From: Frigidibacter sp. SD6-1
GTDB taxonomy: Bacteria > Pseudomonadota > Alphaproteobacteria > Rhodobacterales > Rhodobacteraceae
NCBI RefSeq assembly: GCF_030143255.1
Contig: NZ_JARJNR010000012.1
Span: 1-64,000 of the forward strand
Length of the DNA stretch: 64,000 nt
Reading direction: 5' to 3'
In this document: piece after piece, positions 26,448 through 34,227 of the stretch
Layout: each line of letters opens with the position of its first letter
How positions within the stretch are numbered: the first letter of the stretch is position 1
Position numbers and translations under genes: made by a program
The notes under the pieces: model-generated
Database searches by the model: none
Seen by the model: the letters and a program-made list of their open reading frames with translations, nothing else
What the model was told of the DNA's origin: nothing

Positions 26448-27182
26448 ATGGCTGTCACCATCAACTGTGACATGGGCGAAGGATTTGGCCTGTATCACAT
26501 GGGCGACGATGCCGGCATGATGCCGATGATCGACATCGCCAATGTCGCCTGCGGGTTCCATGCGTCCGACTTCAATCATATGCGCAAGACGGTGCGGATG
26601 GCCAAGGCGCATGGCGTCAGGGTTGGCGCGCATCCCTCGCTGCCGGACCTGCAGGGCTTTGGCCGACGCGAGATGAAGATGGGGCGCGAGGAGATGGCGA
26701 ACTGCCTGATCTACCAGATCGGCGCGCTTTGCGGTTTCCTCAGGGCCGAGGGGATGGAGCTGAACCATATCAAGCCGCATGGCAGCCTGTTCGGCATGGC
26801 CGCACGGCAGGAAGAGATCGCCCATGCCGTCTGCGACGCCGCCGACATCTTCGGCGTGCCGATCCTGGGCATGGTCGGCACATTGCACGAGACGATCTAT
26901 CCCGCGCGCGGGCACCGGCTGGTGGCCGAATATTACGGCGACCTGGATTATCGCCCCGACGGCACGCTGATCGTCACGCGCGAGCACGAGGCGAAGGACC
27001 CGTCCGAGATGGCCGCGCGTGTCCTGCGCGCGATCGAGAAGCGGGAAGGGACGGCGACCGACGGCTCTCACTTCCCGACGCGCTGCGAATCGGTCTGCAT
27101 CCATTCCGACACGCCGAACGCCCTTGAAATCGCCGCCGCCGTGCGCGCGGCCATCGCGCCCCATTCCGACCGCAAGGAGTAA
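26448..27182 (+). CDS. pxpA: LamB/YcsF family protein (5-oxoprolinase subunit A-like)
   Basis: A 244-residue protein. NCDMGEGFG (about 5-13), ANVACGFHASD and HPSLPDLQGFGRREM are the YcsF/PxpA metal-site landmarks. PxpA supplies the ring-opening hydrolase part of prokaryotic 5-oxoprolinase PxpABC. GGGGAGGCGGGTG precedes ATG 26448; upstream in-frame starts lack a ribosome site. First gene of a tight operon that inserts biotin carboxyl carrier and biotin carboxylase genes between pxpA and pxpB, so the substrate may differ from 5-oxoproline. Confidence 0.88.
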   Translation: MAVTINCDMGEGFGLYHMGDDAGMMPMIDIANVACGFHASDFNHMRKTVRMAKAHGVRVGAHPSLPDLQGFGRREMKMGREEMANCLIYQIGALCGFLRAEGMELNHIKPHGSLFGMAARQEEIAHAVCDAADIFGVPILGMVGTLHETIYPARGHRLVAEYYGDLDYRPDGTLIVTREHEAKDPSEMAARVLRAIEKREGTATDGSHFPTRCESVCIHSDTPNALEIAAAVRAAIAPHSDRKE

Positions 27183-27185
27183 CTC

Positions 27186-27419
27186 ATGGCCCAGATCCTC
27201 TCGCCCCTGCCGGGCACCTTCTACCGCGCCTCCTCGCCCGACAAGCCGCCCTACAAGGCCGACGGTGATGCCGTCGCAGTGGGCGACGTGATCGGCCTGA
27301 TCGAGGTGATGAAAAGCTTCCACGAGGTGAGGTCGGACGTGGCGGGCGCGAACGTCCGCTTTGTGGCCGACAATGAAGAGCCGGTGATGGCCGGTGCGCT
27401 GCTGGCGGAGCTTGACTGA
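27186..27419 (+). CDS. Biotin carboxyl carrier protein (stand-alone biotinyl domain)
   Basis: A 77-residue single biotinyl domain. The biotin-accepting lysine is in LIEVMKSFHEV (about 37-47), MKS instead of the usual MKM. There is no Pro/Ala linker or N-terminal domain, unlike AccB of acetyl-CoA carboxylase (about 150 residues). It starts 3 bases after pxpA and its stop overlaps the biotin carboxylase start. It therefore belongs to a dedicated enzyme, not to fatty-acid synthesis. Confidence 0.87.
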   Translation: MAQILSPLPGTFYRASSPDKPPYKADGDAVAVGDVIGLIEVMKSFHEVRSDVAGANVRFVADNEEPVMAGALLAELD

Positions 27420-28795
27420 TGCTGAAGAAGCTTCTCGTCGCCAACCGCGGAGAGATCGCCGTGCGGATCATCCGGGCGGCGCGCGACCTTGGTATCGCGA
27501 CGGTGGCGGTGCATTCCGACGCCGATGCGACCGCGCTGCATGTGCAGATCGCGGACGAGGCGGTGAACATCGGCCCGCCGGCGGCGAAGAAGAGCTATCT
27601 GAACACCGAGGCGATCCTGAAGGCCGCCGAGGCGACCGGGGCGGATTCGATTCATCCCGGCTATGGGTTTCTGGCCGAGAACGCTGCATTTTCCGATGCG
27701 GTCGCGGCTAAGGGTTTGACCTTCGTCGGCCCGTCGGGCGACGCGATTCGAATGATGGGCGACAAGGTCACGGCACGCTCGGCGGCGGCGGCTGCGGGCG
27801 TGCCGGTTGTTCCGGGGTCGGCGGGCCGCGTCGACGGAATCGAGGCGGCCCGCCAAATCCTGATCGACACCGGCTTTCCGGTCATGATCAAGGCGGCCGC
27901 AGGCGGCGGCGGGCGCGGCATCCGCATCGCCAATTCGCTGGCCGAATTCGAACAGGCCTTCCCCCAGGCCGAGGCCGAGGCACTCGCGGCGTTCGGCGAC
28001 GGCGGGCTTTACATGGAAAAGGTCATCGCGCGGGCCCGTCATATCGAGGTGCAGGTGCTGGGCGACGGCAGGGATGCGGTCCATTGCTTCGAACGCGAAT
28101 GTTCGCTGCAGCGCCGCCGCCAGAAAGTGTGGGAGGAAGCGCCCTCGCGCGCCCTGTCGGACCGGGTGAGGGAAGAGCTTTGCGCCTCGGCCGTCGCGCT
28201 GGCGCGGGCGGTCGGCTATTCGGGCGCGGGCACGGTCGAATACCTTTATGACGATGCGGCCGACCGGTTCTACTTCATCGAGATGAACACCCGGATCCAG
28301 GTCGAGCATCCGGTGACCGAGGCGATCACCGGCATCGACCTCGTGGCCGAGATGCTGCGGATCGCGGGGGGCGAGCCCTTGCGGTTCCGGCAATCCGATC
28401 TGCGGGTGAAGGGCCATGCGATCGAGGTCCGGCTGAACGCCGAGGATCCGGCCCGCGATTTCGCGCCTTTCCCCGGCACGGTGGGCGATCTGCGTATTCC
28501 CGGCGGGCCGGGGGTGCGGTTCGATTCCATGCTCTACCCCGGCTATCAGGTGCCGCCCTTCTACGATTCCCTTCTCGCCAAGCTGATCGTCCATGCCGAA
28601 ACGCGCGAGGCCGCGATCACGCGGCTGGTCCGCGCGCTCGATGAGCTGGACATCGGCGGGATGAAGACGACGAAGCCACTCTTCCTCGCATTGGCGCGGG
28701 ACGCCGACGTGCAGGCGGGGGCGGTTCACACCCGCTGGCTGGAAGGCTGGCTTGAAACCCATTCGGGCGCGCTCGCGCCCGATCCGCAACCCTGA
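27419..28795 (+). CDS. Biotin carboxylase subunit
   Basis: A 458-residue AccC-type ATP-grasp enzyme. It has MLKKLLVANRGEIAVRIIRA at the N terminus, AAAGGGGRGIRI as the glycine-rich ATP loop, ECSLQRRRQKVWEE, and the metal/bicarbonate motif EMNTRIQVEHPVTE. It carboxylates biotin using ATP and bicarbonate. The C-terminal biotin carboxylase domain is complete, so length is standard (about 450). With the adjacent carrier and PxpB/PxpC it would form a four-part carboxylase like the BC, CT and BCCP parts of urea carboxylase. Confidence 0.92.
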   Translation: MLKKLLVANRGEIAVRIIRAARDLGIATVAVHSDADATALHVQIADEAVNIGPPAAKKSYLNTEAILKAAEATGADSIHPGYGFLAENAAFSDAVAAKGLTFVGPSGDAIRMMGDKVTARSAAAAAGVPVVPGSAGRVDGIEAARQILIDTGFPVMIKAAAGGGGRGIRIANSLAEFEQAFPQAEAEALAAFGDGGLYMEKVIARARHIEVQVLGDGRDAVHCFERECSLQRRRQKVWEEAPSRALSDRVREELCASAVALARAVGYSGAGTVEYLYDDAADRFYFIEMNTRIQVEHPVTEAITGIDLVAEMLRIAGGEPLRFRQSDLRVKGHAIEVRLNAEDPARDFAPFPGTVGDLRIPGGPGVRFDSMLYPGYQVPPFYDSLLAKLIVHAETREAAITRLVRALDELDIGGMKTTKPLFLALARDADVQAGAVHTRWLEGWLETHSGALAPDPQP

Positions 28796-28809
28796 GGGAA
28801 GGAGGGACC

Positions 28810-29685
28810 ATGTCTATCCGTTTCAGCTTTGGCGGTGACGAACATATCTTCGCCGAGGTGTCCGAATCCATGTCGCTCGAGGCGTTCTTCACCTCGCTGT
28901 CGATGACCAATGCGGTCAAGGCGGCCGGGATCAGGGGCGTGACCGAGATCTGCCCCGCGAACGCAAGCTTCCAGATCAAGTTCGATCCCGACCGGATCAG
29001 GCCCGCCGATCTTCTGAAGGAATTGCAGTCGATGGAGGGCGCAGCCTCGAAATCCGATGCTACGCTGAAGACAAGGATCATCGAGATCCCGGTCTTCTAT
29101 CAGGACCCCTGGACGCATGAGACGCTGATGCGGTTCCGCGAACGCCATCAGGACCCGAGTTCGACCGACATCGAATATGCGGCAAGCGTGAATGGCTACG
29201 GATCGGTCGAGGATTTCATCGCCGCCCATTCCGGCAGCCCCTGGTTCGTCTCGATGGTGGGTTTCGTCGCCGGTCTGCCGTTCCTGTACCAGATGGTCGA
29301 ACGCAAGCGGCAGATCGAGGTGCCGAAATACCTGCGCCCCCGGACCGACACACCGAAACTGACGGTCGGCTATGGCGGCTGCTTTTCCTGCATCTATTCG
29401 GTCAGGGGCGCGGGCGGCTACCAGATGTTCGGCATCACGCCGATGCCGATCTACGACCCGAACCAGAAGATCAGCTACCTGACTGAGGAGATGTGCCTCT
29501 TCCGGCCCGGCGACATCGTGAAATGGAAGCCTATCGGGCGCGACGCCTATGACGCCGCGGTCGAGGCGGTGGAAGAGAACCGGTTCGAGCCGGTGATCCG
29601 CGACTGCAGCTTTTCGCTGGCCGATTTCAACCGCGACATCGACGGAACCAATGCCAAGCTGATGGAGGTGCTCCATGGCCGTTAA
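28810..29685 (+). CDS. pxpB: KipI/PxpB-like carboxyltransferase subunit
   Basis: A 291-residue allophanate-hydrolase-subunit-1 (KipI) family protein, about 50 residues longer than E. coli PxpB (YbgJ). Landmarks are FHD-like HEYAASVNGYGS region, GFVAGLPFLYQM, and PMPIYDPNQKI. In urea carboxylase the carboxyltransferase domain is homologous to KipI plus KipA. It starts 14 bases after the biotin carboxylase stop with AAGGAGGGACC, and its 3' end overlaps the next gene by 11 bases. Confidence 0.86.
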   Translation: MSIRFSFGGDEHIFAEVSESMSLEAFFTSLSMTNAVKAAGIRGVTEICPANASFQIKFDPDRIRPADLLKELQSMEGAASKSDATLKTRIIEIPVFYQDPWTHETLMRFRERHQDPSSTDIEYAASVNGYGSVEDFIAAHSGSPWFVSMVGFVAGLPFLYQMVERKRQIEVPKYLRPRTDTPKLTVGYGGCFSCIYSVRGAGGYQMFGITPMPIYDPNQKISYLTEEMCLFRPGDIVKWKPIGRDAYDAAVEAVEENRFEPVIRDCSFSLADFNRDIDGTNAKLMEVLHGR

Positions 29686-30646
29686 GGTGATCTCTCCGGG
29701 CCTGTCGACGACCGTGCAGGACCTCGGGCGGCCGGGTTACTACCATCTGGGTATCCCGATCTCGGGCGGCATGGACCGTTTCGCGCTGCGTGTCGCCAAC
29801 ATGCTCGTGGGCAACGACGAAGGCGCCGCGGTGCTTGAGGCCGTGTTCATGGGGCCGGAACTGGAATTCACCGCACCGGCCACGGTGGCGGTGACGGGGG
29901 GCGATCTTCCGCCGAAGGTCAATGGTGAGGATCGCGACAGCTGGTCCGCGTTTCAGGTTAAGGCGGGGGATCGTCTCTCGTTCGGGTTCCTCAAGGGGGG
30001 CGCCCGGGCTTATATCGCCGTGTCGGGCGGGATCGACGTGCCCGTAAAGCTCGGCTCGCGCTCGACCTACACGCTCGGCGCGCTTGGCGGGCATGAGGGG
30101 CGCGCGCTGAAGGCGGGCGACGAGCTTGCCGTCGGCGGCGGCGGCGGGCCGGGCAAGGGCGCAGTGCCCGCCAACCTGCGCCGCATGCCGGGCAATCCGG
30201 CGGAACTGCGCATGTTGCCGGGGCTCTACTGGCACCGGATCACATCTGCCGCCGGAAAGCAGTTCTTCGCCGATACCTGGAAGGTCGCGCCCGAGGCCGA
30301 CCGGATCGGCTATCGCTTCAAGGGCGGTACCGCGCTTGATTTCGTGCCGCGCGAACAGCCGTTCGGCGCAGGCTCGAACCCGTCGAACATCGTCGATGCC
30401 TGCTATCCCTACGGCTCGATTCAGGTGCCGGGGGGCACGGAACCCATCGTCCTGCACCGCGATGCCGTGTCGGGCGGCGGCTACATGATGCTCGGCTGCG
30501 TGATCGCCGCCGACATGGATCTGATCGGCCAGCTTCAGCCCCACGCGCCCGCCCGCTTCGTCGAGGTGACGATGGATCAGTCGCTGGCCGCGCGGGCCGA
30601 CCGGCAGGCCGCATTGCAGCGCGTCCGCGACCATCTGGGACTGTGA
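29675..30646 (+). CDS. pxpC: KipA/PxpC-like carboxyltransferase subunit
   Basis: A 323-residue allophanate-hydrolase-subunit-2 (KipA) family protein. MAVKVISPGLSTTVQDLGRPG is the family opening, followed by GGMDRFALRVANMLVGN and, later, SGGGYMMLG. PxpC pairs with PxpB; in urea carboxylase the same two folds form the carboxyl-transfer site. It overlaps pxpB and is followed 15 bases later by bioY, supporting one biotin-linked operon. Confidence 0.88.
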   Translation: MAVKVISPGLSTTVQDLGRPGYYHLGIPISGGMDRFALRVANMLVGNDEGAAVLEAVFMGPELEFTAPATVAVTGGDLPPKVNGEDRDSWSAFQVKAGDRLSFGFLKGGARAYIAVSGGIDVPVKLGSRSTYTLGALGGHEGRALKAGDELAVGGGGGPGKGAVPANLRRMPGNPAELRMLPGLYWHRITSAAGKQFFADTWKVAPEADRIGYRFKGGTALDFVPREQPFGAGSNPSNIVDACYPYGSIQVPGGTEPIVLHRDAVSGGGYMMLGCVIAADMDLIGQLQPHAPARFVEVTMDQSLAARADRQAALQRVRDHLGL

Positions 30647-30661
30647 GGGAGGGAGACAAAC

Positions 30662-31219
30662 ATGACGAAATCAGCAAATGGCCTCATGGCTTCAAGCCTG
30701 CCGCAAAGCCTCTGGGCGCGGGCGGGGATCGTTCTGGCGGGAACAGCACTTCTGGCGCTGTCGGCCAAGGTGCAGGTGCCGTTCTGGCCGGTGCCGATGA
30801 CCCTGCAGACGCTTGCCGTCCTGATGATCGGCGCGACGCTTGGCGCGCGGATGGCGGGCGCGGTGCTTCTGGCCTATCTGGCCGAAGGCGCCGCCGGCCT
30901 GCCGGTCTTCGCCTCGGGCGCGGGGCTTGCCTATATGGCGGGGCCGACGGGGGGGTATCTTCTGGGCTTCCTCCTCGCCGCCGTCTTCGTCGGCTGGGCG
31001 TCCGATCGCGGCTGGCTGAGGGGGCTGGTGCCGACCGCCGCCGTCATGCTGGCAGGCGTGGCTCTGATCTATATCCCGGGGGTTGCCTGGCTTGCGGCGC
31101 TGATCGGTTCCGGCAAGGCAATCGCAGGCGGGCTTGTGCCCTTCCTGCCGGCCGAGGCCTTCAAGCTCGCGATCGCCACGGCGCTTGCGACCGCCGCCGC
31201 CCGTCGCGGCGCGCGCTAG
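30662..31219 (+). CDS. bioY: Biotin transporter BioY
   Basis: A 185-residue S-component with about six membrane helices. KVQVPFWPVPMTLQTLAVLMIG (about 36-57) and the EGAAGLPVFASG loop are BioY signatures. It is an ECF-type biotin-binding membrane protein; the energising BioMN genes are not adjacent, and BioY can work alone in some species. AGGGAGGGAG precedes the start. Placement behind the biotin carboxylase genes suggests the operon brings in its own cofactor. It overlaps the convergent AraC gene by 4 bases. Confidence 0.92.
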   Translation: MTKSANGLMASSLPQSLWARAGIVLAGTALLALSAKVQVPFWPVPMTLQTLAVLMIGATLGARMAGAVLLAYLAEGAAGLPVFASGAGLAYMAGPTGGYLLGFLLAAVFVGWASDRGWLRGLVPTAAVMLAGVALIYIPGVAWLAALIGSGKAIAGGLVPFLPAEAFKLAIATALATAAARRGAR

Positions 31220-32178
31220 GCGGGATCGGTGCGGCGATGACCGGCGCGCATCTCTTTCGGCGTAAGGCCAAAGCGGGCCCGGAAGGCGCGGGAAAACTGC
31301 GCCTGATCGGCGAAGCCATGGGCATAGGCAATCTCGCCGATGCTGCGGGCATCGGCGGGGTTGGCAAGGTCTTCCTGCGCGGCCTGCAGGCGCCGGTCCC
31401 TGATCCACTGGCCGAGCGTCGTATTGGTGTCTCGCAAAAGCTCGTGCAGGTAGCGAACCGATATGCCGCAGCCGGCGGCCACGCCCTCCGGCCCGAGGTC
31501 GGGATCATCGATATGGCGATGCACGAAGGCCTCGATCCGTGCCAGATGCCCGGCGCGAACGGACGACAGGCCCGAGGTCAGCACCCGGTCGTCGGACTGA
31601 AGCGCCAACGCCAGAAGGTCGACCAGCTGGCGGCCGACCGTGGCGCGCGTCTCCTCGGTCATCGCGTCATAGCGGCCGGGGACGAGGTGCAGCATGTCGA
31701 CGAAAAGCCCGTTCGCCCCGTTCGTCGCGTCGAATTCGAGCGAGCAGAACCGGTCGGGCGCGCGCACCCGGCCACCGAGCATGTCGGCGGTGACCTTCAT
31801 CACCCAAAGATCGGCCGCCTCGGCGTGGCTGAACTCGTAGGGTTCGTCGCTGCGTTCAAGGATGAAGGCGCCGGGATTGGCCCGCACCTCCTTGCCGCAC
31901 TGGCTGAACCGGACCTCGGACTTGGCGGGGACGGTGACGAGGAATTCCTCAGGCCCCTGAGCGGTCAGATGACGCGGCAGGCGGCGGTAGAGAAGCGCGT
32001 CGGAGGTCAGGCGGGACAGCGAGACAGTGCCAAGCTGCCAGCTTGTCAGTTCGCCGTCGAACGCCTCGGGCCGGCGGAAGCTGAGATCAAGCGGGAAGTA
32101 AGCGCGCCCGATCGTCTCGTGCCAGTGGCGGCTGCGCGCCGCCTGATCCACCCCGCGCGTCGTGATCGTCGTTTTCAT
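31216..32178 (-). CDS. AraC-family transcriptional regulator (AraC-binding-like N-terminus)
   Basis: A 320-residue regulator. The N-terminal cupin-like region (about 5-190) is of the AraC_binding_2 type (FPLDLSFRRPEAFDG, later SQCGKEVRANPGAFIL). The C-terminal double HTH contains AAGCGISVRYLHELLRD and IGEIAYAHGFADQAQFSRAFRARFGLTPKEMR. ATG 32178 has GGAGGTGCC. It is divergent from the hydantoinase/Liv operon and most likely controls it. The 251-base divergent region is GC-rich and I see no clear operator. Confidence 0.86.
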   Translation of the reverse strand: MKTTITTRGVDQAARSRHWHETIGRAYFPLDLSFRRPEAFDGELTSWQLGTVSLSRLTSDALLYRRLPRHLTAQGPEEFLVTVPAKSEVRFSQCGKEVRANPGAFILERSDEPYEFSHAEAADLWVMKVTADMLGGRVRAPDRFCSLEFDATNGANGLFVDMLHLVPGRYDAMTEETRATVGRQLVDLLALALQSDDRVLTSGLSSVRAGHLARIEAFVHRHIDDPDLGPEGVAAGCGISVRYLHELLRDTNTTLGQWIRDRRLQAAQEDLANPADARSIGEIAYAHGFADQAQFSRAFRARFGLTPKEMRAGHRRTDPA

Positions 32179-32429
32179 CCCCGGCACCTCCCGAAGGCAA
32201 GTGTGAAAGAGCCACGCCGCGCCTGTAAAGACCTGTCTTCCTGCGCGGGCCTTCCGTGCACTCCCCGACAAGAAAGCATGCGCCCGGCGCAAAGACCGGC
32301 CGGGAAAACCGGCGCTAGCCTGATCGTCGCAACGGTGCAAAGAACGCCGCGCGACAGGGAGTTTCCGCGATTCGACCGGGCGATCCGCCCGTCCGTCCCC
32401 CTTGTGCGCGGCCTCAAGAGAGAGGCGCG

Positions 32430-34214
32430 ATGATGGCGAAAGCTGCCAAAAAGCCCGTGAAGGTCGATCCGATCACCCTGTCGGTCGTGCGCGGGATTCT
32501 GGAAACCACCCAGCGCGAGATGACGCTGTCGCTGGAAAAGACCGCGCGGTCGTCGGTCTTCAACCTCGCGCATGATTATTCGACGGCGCTCTTCAACGCG
32601 GTGCCCGAGATGATCCTGCAGGGGCAGGACATTCCGATCCACCTCGGCTCGCTCATCCCCGCGATGAAAGTGGTCGCCGGTTATTTCGGCGACGACATAC
32701 ACGAGGGCGACCTCATCATCCACAACGACCCCGCCTGGGGCGGGTCGCACGCCATCGACACCTGTTTCTACCGGCCGGTCTTCTGGAAGGGGAAGCTCAA
32801 GTACTGGACCGTCTGCAAGGGTCACCTGACCGATGTGGGCGGCCCGGTGCCTGCGGGCTACAACCCCGGCGCCAAGGAGATTTACGCCGAATGCCTGCGT
32901 ATTCCGCCGGTCAAGGTCTGGGACCGGGGGCAGCCGCGCAAGGATGTCCTGAACTTCATCCTGACCAACATGCGCGCCCGCCGCGATCAGGAGGGCGACT
33001 TCAACGCGCTGATCGGCGCTTGCCAGGTCGGCGAACGCGCGCTTCTGAACATGCTGGAGAAGTACGGCGAGGCCGAGGTCGATGCCTGCATCGCGACCCT
33101 TCTCGATATGGCCGAGAAACAGATGCGGGGCCTTATCGCGAGCGTGCCGGATGGCACCTACGAAGGCGCGGCGATCCTTGAGGATGCCGGCCACGGCTTT
33201 GGGGATTTCGAGATCAGGGCAAAGGTGACGATCAAGGCGGATACCTGCCACATCGAGATCTCCAGCCCGCCGCAGATCCCCTATTTCATCAACTCCTACG
33301 AGGGCAATTCCTATTCCGGCGTCTACCTCGGCCTGATGATGTTCGCCCAGCTCCCGCCCCCCTATAACGAGGGGCTTTACCGCTGCGTGACGGTCGACAT
33401 GGGGCCGAAGGGAACCTTGTGCAACGCGCGTGAACCCGCGCCGCACATGAACTGCACGACAACGCCGATGGAGACGCTGACCGACGCGGTGCGGCTTGCC
33501 TTCGAAAAGGCGGTGCCGTCGAAGGTCTCGGCGTCATGGGGCCATGCCAACGGCCTCAACATCGCCGGTTGGGACAAGCGGCACGACGAGGAATATGTGA
33601 CGATGGTGCTCGCCACCATCATCTCGGGCGCCGGGGCGACGCCAAGCCAGGACGGCTGGCACGCCTGCGGGCCGGAATGCTGCTTCGGCGCGCTGACCTC
33701 GGGCGATGTGGAACTGCTGGAATATTCCTACCCGATCATCATCCACCGTTATTCGCTGATGACCGATAGCGGAGGCGCCGGCAAGTTCCGCGGCGGGTCG
33801 GGAACGGCGTGGGAGGTCGAGCCCCTCAACGACGACATGACCTTCATCACCTTCGGCGAAGGCCGCCGCATCCCGGCGGTGGGCGCGGCCGGCGCGGCCT
33901 CGACCATGACCGACGAAAAGGTCGGGCGGCTGGAACTGGTGAAGGGCGGTGACGCGAAGACGATCCGCGAGAACGTGATCGAGGTCATCAAACCGGGCGA
34001 CCGCATCACCAACATGAACCCCGGCGGCGGCGGTTACGGCGACCCGATGGAGCGCGCGGTCGAGAAGGTCGTCTGGGACGTGAAGAACGGCCTCGTCTCG
34101 CTGAAAGGCGCGAAGGAGGATTACGGCGTCGTCATCACCGATGCCGCGACGCTCGCCGTCGACATGAACGCCACCAAGGCCCTGCGCGCCGACCGGCGCG
34201 CGGGCGCGAACTGA
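32430..34214 (+). CDS. Hydantoinase B/oxoprolinase family protein
   Basis: A 594-residue HyuB-type subunit. VDPITLSVVRGILETTQREM and HNDPAWGGSHAIDTCF are family landmarks; the late GGSGTAWEVEPL and NPGGGGYGDPMER blocks are also conserved. HyuA/HyuB enzymes hydrolyse cyclic amides (hydantoins, N-methylhydantoin, 5-oxoproline) or carboxylate acetone with ATP. GAGAGAGGCGCG precedes ATG (ATG 32433 is also possible). It is first in a seven-gene operon with a complete Liv-type transporter. Confidence 0.9.
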   Translation: MMAKAAKKPVKVDPITLSVVRGILETTQREMTLSLEKTARSSVFNLAHDYSTALFNAVPEMILQGQDIPIHLGSLIPAMKVVAGYFGDDIHEGDLIIHNDPAWGGSHAIDTCFYRPVFWKGKLKYWTVCKGHLTDVGGPVPAGYNPGAKEIYAECLRIPPVKVWDRGQPRKDVLNFILTNMRARRDQEGDFNALIGACQVGERALLNMLEKYGEAEVDACIATLLDMAEKQMRGLIASVPDGTYEGAAILEDAGHGFGDFEIRAKVTIKADTCHIEISSPPQIPYFINSYEGNSYSGVYLGLMMFAQLPPPYNEGLYRCVTVDMGPKGTLCNAREPAPHMNCTTTPMETLTDAVRLAFEKAVPSKVSASWGHANGLNIAGWDKRHDEEYVTMVLATIISGAGATPSQDGWHACGPECCFGALTSGDVELLEYSYPIIIHRYSLMTDSGGAGKFRGGSGTAWEVEPLNDDMTFITFGEGRRIPAVGAAGAASTMTDEKVGRLELVKGGDAKTIRENVIEVIKPGDRITNMNPGGGGYGDPMERAVEKVVWDVKNGLVSLKGAKEDYGVVITDAATLAVDMNATKALRADRRAGAN

Positions 34215-34227
34215 GGGGGGCGGGATC

